A DNA stretch of 64,000 nt, from NCBI GenBank assembly GCA_001603075.1, contig LVBB01000158.1:70549-134548 (forward strand). The letters run 5' to 3'. This stretch comes from Phycisphaerales bacterium Planc_01. Lineage in GTDB: Bacteria > Planctomycetota > Phycisphaerae > Sedimentisphaerales > Anaerobacaceae. Shown piece after piece: positions 56,939 to 64,000 of this stretch (the stretch's first letter is position 1; every line of letters starts with the position of its first letter). The position numbers and the translations under genes are program-made. The notes under the pieces were generated by a model, which was not told where the DNA came from, made no database searches, and saw only the letters and a program-made list of their open reading frames with translations.

Positions 56939-56969
56939 GGGCCGCCGGCATTATGCCGCAATGGAGGCC
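56939..56969 (-). other. hairpin between leader ORF and leuA
   Basis: On the reverse strand GGCC...CGGCA-TAA-TGCCG...GGCC can fold into a nested hairpin ending about 15 bases before the leuA ribosome site. There is no U-run after it, so if it regulates, it would do so by ribosome-site access or as an antiterminator partner rather than as an intrinsic terminator. Confidence 0.35.
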
Positions 56970-57035
56970 GAAATACTACGGTTTTGCGGAAGAAAAGGGG
57001 ACTGCAACAAGTTGTGGTGGTTCGTTATTTGCGCC

Positions 57036-57110
57036 TTAGCGGCGCAGGATCAGGGCGAGCAGGCCGATGCGGCCGTTGAGGATGGAACGAATTGTGCCCT
57101 TCGTGCCCAT
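57036..57110 (-). CDS. candidate leuA leader (attenuator) peptide
   Basis: 24-codon ORF between the promoter and leuA. The translation is MGTKGTIRSILNGRIGLLAL followed by ILRR: five Leu and four Ile, concentrated just before the stop. The stop codon sits in the loop of a TGCGCC-GGCGCA hairpin, so a ribosome stalled at the Leu codons or reaching the stop would change that fold. The -10 box ends nine bases before the ATG, so the transcript is nearly leaderless. The composition and position fit branched-chain amino acid attenuation; no intrinsic terminator has been identified, so the mechanism is open. Confidence 0.6.
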   Translation of the reverse strand: MGTKGTIRSILNGRIGLLALILRR

Positions 57111-57119
57111 AGACAAATC

Positions 57120-57147
57120 ATTATATATGTCGGCCGGCGGAGTGCAA
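57120..57147 (-). promoter_or_regulatory. promoter of the leucine operon
   Basis: Reverse strand TTGCAC (57147-57142), 16 bases, TATAAT (57125-57120, perfect -10). Transcription should start at about 57111-57113, immediately before the leader-peptide ATG. Confidence 0.7.
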
Positions 57148-57188
57148 GACTTTTCCGAAAAAATCTCCCGGAAATCTGCCTATGGGTG

Positions 57189-57422
57189 GGTGCACTGCGC
57201 GTTTGTAGATCGGTTCCTGCCAAGTTCAGGAGAGAATCTTGTCTTTTCGACTAAGAGCTTGCCCCGAGCGCAGCCGAGTGGGGCGAAGCCCGCACGGAGA
57301 AATCTGGCCGAGGATAAGGCAATGTGCCGTTCGCAGCCAGATTCCTCCACTCCGCTGCGCTCCGGTCGGAATGACAAAGTCGATTGCAGAGCCCCCAGGA
57401 TCTACCTACAAACGTGAAGTGC
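57189..57422. repeat. MITE-like dispersed repeat, copy B
   Basis: About 234 bp, homologous to copy A at 38007-38246 in the same orientation. Terminal inverted repeats: GCGTTTGTAGATCGGTTCCT and the complement of CACGTTTGTAGGTAGATCCT. Internal GCTTGCCCCGAGCGCAGCCG is related to the palindrome inserted in the GTPase gene. Fills most of the gap between leuA and the prepilin-like gene; the remainder up to 57576 shows no gene. Confidence 0.8.
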
Positions 57423-57576
57423 GCTCGGCATTCGGGCCAAATGGAATGTACTTATCACGTCCGGGAGGTTAACATAGAATGAATCTTGCTCTCACACGGT
57501 CCGAAAGTTCTCCGGCTAATTTGCCCGGCATTGGTTGATATGACAACAGAGAAGGAATCGTGTAAAGGGTAGAGAC

Positions 57577-58335
57577 ATGAAAAGGCAGAGGGCGTTTACA
57601 CTGATCGAGCTGCTGGTGGTCGTCGCGATCATTGCGCTGCTGATGGGGATTCTGATGCCGTCTCTGAAGAAGGCGCGCGACCAGGCGAAGGGCGTTGTCT
57701 GCGTGGCCCACATCAAAGGTCTCGGTGTGGCGCTCCACATGTACCTGGACGACTACGACAGGAAGACCCACACCGCGCCGAACCAGGGACTGTGGGACAA
57801 TGCGTGGGAAGGTGGGTCTGTCATCGAAGACTATGGGCCGAACGACCCGTATGCGTACTGGGGTATTGCCTACGCACCCTACGCCAAGAACAAGAAGATC
57901 TTCCGTTGCCCCAGCACGATACGCAACGACGATTGGCCGGAAAACGGTTGGGGGGTTCTGTACCAGAGATACTTCAAGTACTGCTCGTATGGCCTGAACA
58001 GTTACGTTGCAGACAGCAAGATCGACCGCGCGTTCAAGAAGCACGATGAAGTCATCGTCTTCCAGGACCATATCGAGCAGAAGTTGGACAGCGTGAATTC
58101 CGATATGTTCTGCATCGGTTCCGGGGTCAGCATCAATCTGACACAGTGGCGTCCGGGCAGTTCGCTGGTCAGCACATACTGGCAGGGCCATGACACCGTC
58201 GGGGAGTGCTTCCGTCATTCCCGGTCGTCCAACACCTGCTGGCTGGACGGTCACGTCAGCGCGATCAAGGAGTCGACGGGGGAAGATGTCCCGACCTACT
58301 GGTATGATGGGAAGCGGACGGAAACGAGGATGTAA
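57577..58335 (+). CDS. type IV prepilin-like protein with H-x9-DG motif
   Basis: 252-residue pseudopilin. Class III signal [20 protein letters not shown]: cleavage before Phe, with conserved Glu5. The C-terminus has HSRSSNTCWLDGH, an exact H-x9-DG motif typical of the large planctomycete prepilin family. Soluble domain with several Cys. First gene of a probable three-gene run with the lipoprotein and phosphatase downstream. Confidence 0.88.
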   Translation: MKRQRAFTLIELLVVVAIIALLMGILMPSLKKARDQAKGVVCVAHIKGLGVALHMYLDDYDRKTHTAPNQGLWDNAWEGGSVIEDYGPNDPYAYWGIAYAPYAKNKKIFRCPSTIRNDDWPENGWGVLYQRYFKYCSYGLNSYVADSKIDRAFKKHDEVIVFQDHIEQKLDSVNSDMFCIGSGVSINLTQWRPGSSLVSTYWQGHDTVGECFRHSRSSNTCWLDGHVSAIKESTGEDVPTYWYDGKRTETRM

Positions 58336-58371
58336 GCCACGGGCGCATCGGTTCATGAAAGGATCGTTTCG

Positions 58372-58806
58372 ATGAAGAGGAGATGCCGCCGGGCCGGCGT
58401 GACGCTCTGGATCGTGTTTCTGTTTGTGTCAGGCTGCGGGAAGAAAGGCGATATCGGACAGAACGATGCCGGTCCTGCCCCCATCAGCGCCGAGCAGATC
58501 GCCGCGATTCGGAACAGTCTGGCACAGGGAATGAAGCCGATCGGCTTCGGCAATGTCAAGGCGTCGGACACAGGCAAGCAATGTCTCGTCGAGGCCCGGA
58601 CGCCGGAGGGGGGCATTCGAATCGCACCGCCTCCGCCTCCGCTGGGCATGGTCCGAACTGTGGGGCAAGTCACCTTCTACGCAGGCGAGCTTGACGGCGT
58701 CTCGCCCGAGGGTCTGACCATTCGCAAAGCCTATCCGACGGCGGGCCACTTCAAGAAGGTGGAGATCCCCAAAGGCGACATTCAGTCGATCCACCTGGCC
58801 CCGTGA
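58372..58806 (+). CDS. small lipoprotein, function unknown
   Basis: 144-residue protein with lipobox VFLFVSGC (Cys22) followed by a charged KKGD linker. The rest has no known domain; there is a Pro run (APPPPPPLG) in the middle and a short beta-rich end (VTFYAGELDGVSPEGLTI). AAGGA precedes the ATG. 36 bp after the prepilin-like gene and 68 bp before the phosphatase gene, probably one operon. Confidence 0.7.
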   Translation: MKRRCRRAGVTLWIVFLFVSGCGKKGDIGQNDAGPAPISAEQIAAIRNSLAQGMKPIGFGNVKASDTGKQCLVEARTPEGGIRIAPPPPPLGMVRTVGQVTFYAGELDGVSPEGLTIRKAYPTAGHFKKVEIPKGDIQSIHLAP

Positions 58807-58874
58807 CGCAATGTTGCACTCAAGTGCGGCTGTGGTATCATGCGAGACAACGCGCATTCATTCTGGAGACGATC

Positions 58875-60695
58875 ATGAGCAGGACGTACCGTTGTGTCAT
58901 CGTTTGGGTCTTTCTTCTTGTTGCAGCCGCCGGCGCACAGGTGAGCCGCTGGCAATTTGCCAAGGCGGATTTCAAGGATGGGGTTGTTAGCGACCGGATC
59001 GGCGGCGCTCACGGCCGGCTGGAAGGCCGGGCCCGCTTCTTCGCCGACTCCATCGGCGAATACCTCGAACTGGACGGCGCCTCCGGCGTCGTTCATCTGG
59101 GGCGCTATCCCGACGGTCCCCGTCTGCCCGTCGAGCGAATCAGCGTCGAGGCTGTCGCTCGCTTTCGGCAGTTCGGCGATTACATGGGCATCATCGGCGC
59201 GTTTCAGGACAATGGCGACTACGAGCGGGGCTGGGTGCTGGGCGCTCGGCGCGGGCGGCCCTTCTTCGCGGTGGCCAGCGAAGGCGCCAAGTCGCTGACC
59301 TATCTCCAGACAGCCAAGTCGGTCGAGGCCGGCAAGTGGTACCATCTCGTCGGGACGTACGACGGCAAGGTCCACAGGCTCTTCGTCAACGGCCAACTGG
59401 CGAACGAATCGACCGTCCAGCAAGGGAAGATTCTCTACCCCTCGCACGCCTGGTACACGATTGGGGCCTACCGCGACGACAACGAGTTCGACGGGATGAT
59501 CGGCAGCTTGCGGATGGTCGCCGTCTACGACGAGGCCCTGGGGGCGGACCGGATCAGGTCGCGATTCGAGGAGGTAAGGGCCTCGACCGAACTGCCCGCC
59601 GAGGTCGCGGCGCCGTCGATCATCAGCGTGGGGCCGTATCTGCAATACGCGACGAAGACGGGCATCACGATCCTGTGGGAGACATCGCAGCAGGCCACCT
59701 CGGTGGTGGAGTTCGGCGAGCAGACGCCGCTGACGAATTCGGTCTCGGCCGCCGGCCAGCGCGATCTGCATGAGGTGCGGCTGGAGAACCTGAAGCCGCA
59801 GACCAACTACTTCTATCGCGTCGTCTCCGCCGGGCCGGACGGCGCCGAATCGATCAGCGACCTCTATACCTTCCAGACGGCTGTGGAGGATGGGTCGGCT
59901 TTCGCCTTCGCCGGCGTCAGCGACACGCAGAACAACCCGCCCATCTGGGGCCGAATCTCGCAGCTCGTCTTCAAAGAGCGTCCCCACTTCGTGATCCACG
60001 CCGGCGACATCGTGGGCAATGGATCGAGGAGGCACGAGTGGACAGACGAGTTCCTCAAGCCGGCGCACGAGCTGATGAGCCGCGTGCCGATTTTCGCCAT
60101 CCTGGGCAATCACGACCAGGACGATGCGAATTACTACCGCTACATCAGCAATCCGGCCCCCGAGCACCGCTACAGCTTCACCTACGGGAACGCCCAGTTC
60201 TTCCTGATTGATACGAACCGCAGCGTGGCCCCCGACAGCGAGCAGTACAAGTGGCTCGAACAGGAGCTTGCCCGAAGCACCGCGACGTGGAAGTTCACTG
60301 TGCACCACCATCCGCCGTACACCTCCGACGAGAACGACTACGGAGACACCTGGAAAGGCAAATCCTCTCCACGGGGCGATCTGCGGTTGCGGCCTCTGAT
60401 CGGTCTGTACGAGCGCGCCAGGGTGGATATCTGCTTCTTCGGCCACATCCACGACTACGAGCGGACCTGGCCCCTGCGAAACGACAAGGTCGATCGGAAC
60501 GGCGGCGTCATCTATCTCCAGATCGGCGGCGCCGGTGGCGGGCTCGAGGACTATGCACCGACCCGCTCGTGGTTTACCGCCAAGGTTCGTCGCGACCATC
60601 ATTTCGTGCTGGTCAATATCTTCGACAAGACGCTGCAGCTTCAGGCGATTGACCAGAACGGCGTCCTGTTCGACCAGGTCACGCTCCAGAAGTGA
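58875..60695 (+). CDS. secreted LamG + purple-acid-phosphatase-like metallophosphoesterase
   Basis: 606-residue exported protein. Signal peptide VIVWVFLLVAAAGA. A LamG/concanavalin-like domain (about 30-235; YLELDGASGVVHLG, GKWYHLVGTYDGK), a fibronectin-III-like purple acid phosphatase N-domain (about 250-340; GPYLQYATKTGITILWET) and a calcineurin-type catalytic domain follow. Metal motifs: AGVSDTQ, HAGDIVGNG, ILGNHDQ, VHHHPPY and GHIHDYERTWP. Expected to hydrolyse phosphomonoesters outside the cell. ATG 58875 with GGAG upstream. The first Asp motif (SDTQ) replaces the usual GDxG. Confidence 0.88.
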   Translation: MSRTYRCVIVWVFLLVAAAGAQVSRWQFAKADFKDGVVSDRIGGAHGRLEGRARFFADSIGEYLELDGASGVVHLGRYPDGPRLPVERISVEAVARFRQFGDYMGIIGAFQDNGDYERGWVLGARRGRPFFAVASEGAKSLTYLQTAKSVEAGKWYHLVGTYDGKVHRLFVNGQLANESTVQQGKILYPSHAWYTIGAYRDDNEFDGMIGSLRMVAVYDEALGADRIRSRFEEVRASTELPAEVAAPSIISVGPYLQYATKTGITILWETSQQATSVVEFGEQTPLTNSVSAAGQRDLHEVRLENLKPQTNYFYRVVSAGPDGAESISDLYTFQTAVEDGSAFAFAGVSDTQNNPPIWGRISQLVFKERPHFVIHAGDIVGNGSRRHEWTDEFLKPAHELMSRVPIFAILGNHDQDDANYYRYISNPAPEHRYSFTYGNAQFFLIDTNRSVAPDSEQYKWLEQELARSTATWKFTVHHHPPYTSDENDYGDTWKGKSSPRGDLRLRPLIGLYERARVDICFFGHIHDYERTWPLRNDKVDRNGGVIYLQIGGAGGGLEDYAPTRSWFTAKVRRDHHFVLVNIFDKTLQLQAIDQNGVLFDQVTLQK

Positions 60696-60724
60696 TCTGG
60701 CGGCCTCGTCAGAGCCGCCCCCCG

Positions 60725-62602
60725 CTACAACTGGAATGACTTCCAGGGGTCTTCGACATCGATCTGGGCGGTGGTGGCGCGGGTCTGACGCGGCGTGGGC
60801 AGCGGTGTCATCGGCACCGTCAGGATCAGTGAGGTCCTGCCCGATCTTCGCCATTGCCACTTGTCGCGGGGCGGGATGACTTCGCCCTCCACGATCATGG
60901 TGCCGGCCATTGTTTTGAAGACGACCGGATCGGTCACCTGCATGGGGCCGGTTGATTGCGTCAGCGACAGCGTGAATATGACGCCCGCCGCGACGATCTT
61001 GTTGAAGTCAAATTCCCGCGTCACCCCGTTGTAGAGGACCACGTCGATCCAGGCGCCCTGCTCGTCTCGGCCTGTTTCCATCCGGATGGGCAGGTCATCG
61101 ATCTGGGCGGCATGAACGACGTACTGCGCGCTGATGCGTCCTGACTGGAGCTCGATCGGATCGCCGATAGTCACCTGATCGGGCAGCTTCAGATCATGGA
61201 CCGCTCCTTCGAATTGCAGTCGCATGCGCAGGTCGCGTGCCTGGATCGTGCCGTTGGCGATGCGGTCGAGTGAGATGTGGGTATCGCCGCGGTCGGTGGC
61301 GAAGATCACCGCGCCGAGCAGTTCGGGGCCGTCCTGGATGGTGAAAAGACTGGCGGACGCGTAGTCGTAGCCGTCGTGGAGGAAGCGGACGCGCATCGCA
61401 GCCGGTCCGGCCGGGGTGTTCCAGTAGGCCACGAGCGGCCGGCGCTGGTTCCACAGGTCGCCGCAGTTGATCGAGCCCAGTGTGAAGTCCGGGTGCAGAT
61501 ACGTCCGGCCGATCAGGTCGTGCTCGTCGGCCGGGTTCAGAACGAAGGTCTCGATCTCCTCTCGCGGTTCGGTGAGCAAGGCGAAGTAACCCAGAAGGTC
61601 GTCCGGGCAGGTCACGGGGATGCGATGGGCGTCGATGGATTCGTACGCCTCCGTCTCGGGCACGTAACTGGCCTTGCCGTTGGTCCCTCTCTGTATGAAG
61701 GCCAGGACGTCCGGACGCAGCAGCGTCGCATACGATCGGCTGTGCGGCCCGGCCCACTGTCTCGTCCGGGCATGAAAGCGCCGGGCCAGATGGTGCCAGG
61801 CGAAGGCGTTCAGTTCCTCCGCGCGCCGCTTCGATTCGCTGTCCTTGACATGCGAGAGGATGCGAGTCAGCTCGTTGATGGCGACGACCGTATAGGTGGG
61901 GCTGTTGTATTCGCTGAACGAGCCCTTCTGTTCGGTATAGTCACAAAACTGTTGCAGGCGGTTCTTGCCGTAATCGAGCAGTTCGGCGTCCTTGAATTGT
62001 TCCCCTGCAATCAGAGTGACGTAGGTGCCCATGATGGCGATATTGGTGTAGCCCGGTCCGACGTTGCGCCGCTTGATGGAGCGAGCGGCGTGCAGGATCG
62101 ACTGCCGCACCTTCACCTGCAACTCCTTGGGCAATCGGTCCATGTGATCGATGGCGACCTGGAGCAACTGCGTTCCGCAGAAATCGGCCCAGTTCCAGTC
62201 GGGCGGCGACATCTGACGGAGAGGCTCTTCGAGAAACCACGACCAGATGCCATAGGTCCGACTGGCGGGGTCCTGGTCCTGAAGGTCGATGACGCGGTCG
62301 AGGATCTTCTCCGCCCGCTCCAGACGATTGGGGTCGCCCGAGTCGAGCAGGGCCACCGCATAGACGAGGGAGTCGCGGGTGCGATGGACCGTGCCGGAAT
62401 CGAGCGTCGTGTGGTAGCCCGGCGAGGAGAAGGGCGCCGCCAGCATCTTCTCGGCCTCGTCATAACCGGCGTCCTGCCTGGCCAAGGCCTTGAGAAACCC
62501 CTCCCGACGAGCCGATGTCGGGAAGAAATCGGCGCCAAAACACGATGGGCAGTACGTTATGACCAACAACCCGATCCACGCGATCTGTCGGCGACCTATC
62601 AT
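60725..62602 (-). CDS. secreted protein, possible alpha/alpha-barrel polysaccharide-lyase-like
   Basis: 625-residue exported protein. Signal peptide IAWIGLLVITYCPSCFG. The N-terminal two thirds is helical with regularly spaced aromatic/His motifs (NWADFCGTQLLQVAIDHMD, GSFSEYNSPTYTVVAINEL, WAGPHSRSYATLL), as in (alpha/alpha)-toroid lyases, and the C-terminal third is beta-rich, as in heparinase II/III-type proteins. I cannot assign a family with certainty. The start overlaps the kinase stop in ATGA, with AAGGAG inside the kinase gene, so the two are translationally coupled. Confidence 0.6.
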   Translation of the reverse strand: MIGRRQIAWIGLLVITYCPSCFGADFFPTSARREGFLKALARQDAGYDEAEKMLAAPFSSPGYHTTLDSGTVHRTRDSLVYAVALLDSGDPNRLERAEKILDRVIDLQDQDPASRTYGIWSWFLEEPLRQMSPPDWNWADFCGTQLLQVAIDHMDRLPKELQVKVRQSILHAARSIKRRNVGPGYTNIAIMGTYVTLIAGEQFKDAELLDYGKNRLQQFCDYTEQKGSFSEYNSPTYTVVAINELTRILSHVKDSESKRRAEELNAFAWHHLARRFHARTRQWAGPHSRSYATLLRPDVLAFIQRGTNGKASYVPETEAYESIDAHRIPVTCPDDLLGYFALLTEPREEIETFVLNPADEHDLIGRTYLHPDFTLGSINCGDLWNQRRPLVAYWNTPAGPAAMRVRFLHDGYDYASASLFTIQDGPELLGAVIFATDRGDTHISLDRIANGTIQARDLRMRLQFEGAVHDLKLPDQVTIGDPIELQSGRISAQYVVHAAQIDDLPIRMETGRDEQGAWIDVVLYNGVTREFDFNKIVAAGVIFTLSLTQSTGPMQVTDPVVFKTMAGTMIVEGEVIPPRDKWQWRRSGRTSLILTVPMTPLPTPRQTRATTAQIDVEDPWKSFQL

Positions 62603-64000
62603 GCAGGCGGCTCCTTCTGCTGGTGCACAAGATGTTCCCCACTGGCGGCATGATACGCCACATCGCCCCGGATATCCACCCCCTCTGCGGGCTTGTCGTT
62701 CTGTGGTTGGGAGCCCTGTTTCGGCAGCGTGAAGAAGAATGTGCTTCCCTTGCCGACCTCGGAGGTGAGCCAGACCCTGCCGCCGTAGTATTCCACGATC
62801 TTCCGGACCAGAGTCAGCCCGATCCCGGTACTCTCAAATCCGTCGTGCGGCGTGAGCGTCTGGAAGATCTGGAAGATCTTGTCGAAGTGCCTCTGTTCGA
62901 TTCCCGGTCCGTTGTCGCTGACGCTGAAGGTCCACGCGTCGCTGTCCTCGGTGCACGCCACCGCAACTTGCCCGACCGGCTTGTCCATGTACTTGACGGC
63001 GTTGGTCAATAGGTTCTGGAAGACCTGGGTGATGCGCGTGGTCCCGCACTGGATCACGGGCAGTCGGCTGTCCATGCGGATGGTGACGTGCTCGGGCGGC
63101 GCGATGGTGTCGATGATCGTGGGAAGCAGGGCGTTGAGATCCACCGTTACGACATCTTCTTTGATGCGTCCGATGCGGGAGTACTGAAGGACTCCTTCGA
63201 TCAGGTCGTGCATTCTCTCGGCCCGGCCCTGGAGAAGATGGAGCTTCTCCCTGGCATCGGCATCGAGTTTCTCGCCACAGTCGGCGCAGAGCCACTCGCT
63301 GAGCATCTTGATGCCCCGCAACGGCGCCTTCAGATCGTGGGAGACGATGTGAGCGAAGTCCATGAGTTCCCGGTTCTTCTCCTCCAACTGGTCGAAGAGG
63401 ATCCTCTGTTCTTGTTGGGCGTTCTTTCGCTCGGCGATCTCTCGGCGAAGTTGCCCGTTGGCCACGATCAGCGCTCGTTCATGCATCTGGATCTGCTGGA
63501 GCATGGTATTGAACGCTTCGACCAGCGTGCCGATCGTCCCATCGGAGACCTGCGAGGCGCGGACCGAGTAGTCCTTGCGTTTCGAGACGCTCCGAGCTAC
63601 CTCGGTCAGACTCGCGATCGGCCGGGCGATGTGCCGCGCCAGCAGCAGGCCGCCCAGAAGGGTGATGACGGCCACCCCGATGGAGAAGGCCAGGAGGACC
63701 GCGCGCAGGCGGGCGATCGGTGCGAAGATCTCCCGGCGGTCGTACCCCATCCGCAGCGTCCAGCGCAGGCCCTCGAAGTTTCGATGTCCTCTCGACGGCG
63801 CGCCAACCATGAAGGCGACCGTGCCGTCCTCGGCGCGGGCCATGCCGTGCAGGGGAGCCGGGGATGCGGTGTACGGCACCGCCAGAGGACCGGCGTGATA
63901 GAGCGTCTGTCCCGTGGGCGAGAGCAGGTCGAGCGTGGTGCTGCGGTGCTCGGAGGCGTCCCTGACGTTGGTGATGATGCCGACGACCTCCTCGACGTTC
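62599..64000 (-). CDS. sensor histidine kinase, 5' end beyond window
   Basis: Partial kinase; the frame stays open to the right edge, so the sensor part is incomplete. Visible: part of a periplasmic Cache-like domain (VVGIITNVRDASEH, LLSPTGQTLYHAGP), a transmembrane segment (VLLAFSIGVAVITLLGGLLL), HAMP (RHIARPIASLTEVARSVSK), coiled coil, phospho-acceptor H-box IVSHDLKAPLRGIK, N-box FQNLLTNAVKYMDK, G1 DNGPGI and G2 GIGLTLVRKIVEYYGG. Autophosphorylates on His and signals to a response regulator not in the window. Stop overlaps the downstream gene start. Confidence 0.9.
   Translation of the reverse strand, partial: NVEEVVGIITNVRDASEHRSTTLDLLSPTGQTLYHAGPLAVPYTASPAPLHGMARAEDGTVAFMVGAPSRGHRNFEGLRWTLRMGYDRREIFAPIARLRAVLLAFSIGVAVITLLGGLLLARHIARPIASLTEVARSVSKRKDYSVRASQVSDGTIGTLVEAFNTMLQQIQMHERALIVANGQLRREIAERKNAQQEQRILFDQLEEKNRELMDFAHIVSHDLKAPLRGIKMLSEWLCADCGEKLDADAREKLHLLQGRAERMHDLIEGVLQYSRIGRIKEDVVTVDLNALLPTIIDTIAPPEHVTIRMDSRLPVIQCGTTRITQVFQNLLTNAVKYMDKPVGQVAVACTEDSDAWTFSVSDNGPGIEQRHFDKIFQIFQTLTPHDGFESTGIGLTLVRKIVEYYGGRVWLTSEVGKGSTFFFTLPKQGSQPQNDKPAEGVDIRGDVAYHAASGEHLVHQQKEPPA

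Noticed and set aside
56915..57110. T-box or riboswitch upstream of leuA
   Set aside because: The leader is too short and lacks the T-box antiterminator motif and a U-rich terminator; the Leu-rich ORF is the simpler reading.
57239..57472. 77-codon frame beginning MSFRLRACPERSR in repeat copy B
   Set aside because: It is the translated MITE-like repeat; copy A does not keep the frame and there is no ribosome site.

Overview
The window looks like a chromosomal segment of an uncultured, high-GC Planctomycetota bacterium, most likely class Phycisphaerae. This is an inference from gene content: type IV prepilin-like proteins with the planctomycete C-terminal H-x9-DG motif, a Tat-exported sulfatase, many secreted glycoside hydrolases, ADOP-type permeases, a NAQKSTGPRT-type hypothetical protein, and abundant 7-8 bp intergenic repeats. 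There is no rRNA, no recognisable tRNA, no CRISPR array and no prophage.

Layout. Positions 1-17146 carry a forward array of six FtsX/MacB-type permeases (the first cut by the window edge), one MacB/LolD-like ATPase in the middle, and a TolC-like outer-membrane lipoprotein at the end whose first 12 codons are copied from a permease gene. A convergent secretin lipoprotein follows (17154-18680). Positions 18971-43144 are dominated by plant-polysaccharide degradation: a GH28 pectinase-like protein, a GH51 alpha-L-arabinofuranosidase, a tandem alpha/beta-hydrolase, a 1724-residue GH127-CBM-GH43-GH51 fusion, and a GH2 enzyme with a C-terminal discoidin domain. Mixed in are shikimate kinase, an ECF sigma factor with a putative membrane partner, a ChbG/YdjC deacetylase, a prepilin-like protein, an acyltransferase, a FitAB/VapBC-type toxin-antitoxin pair, small Cys-rich proteins, RsgA, a HAD phosphatase and a cupin. 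Positions 43317-50235 hold an ABC-2-type exporter pair, a DRG/TGS GTPase, two hypothetical proteins and a complete REP-associated tyrosine transposase (RAYT) element with 28-bp terminal inverted repeats.

Positions 50462-57147 are a reverse-strand leucine operon in the order leuA, leuC, four-helix-bundle (S23-type) gene, leuD, Tat sulfatase, leuB. It is preceded by a strong promoter and a 24-codon Leu/Ile-rich leader ORF that looks like an attenuator peptide. The right end has a prepilin/lipoprotein/metallophosphatase cluster, then, on the reverse strand, a secreted protein translationally coupled to a sensor histidine kinase that runs off the window.

The most unusual signal is between genes. 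At least ten spacers are built from tandem 7-8 bp words on one side, a central segment, and tandem words roughly complementary to the first on the other side. The words differ from spacer to spacer (TTGACAG/AACTGAG, TGGAATGA, GGGATCG, TCAATAA, ATTTCGG, GAATCAA), yet the architecture is constant, and two sister spacers differ by a 21-bp (3 x 7) block. Some arrays are translated as the C-termini of neighbouring genes, and one pair brackets the four-helix-bundle gene inside the leu operon. A separate ~235-bp MITE-like repeat with ~19-bp terminal inverted repeats occurs twice, and a related 20-bp palindrome sits in frame inside the GTPase gene.
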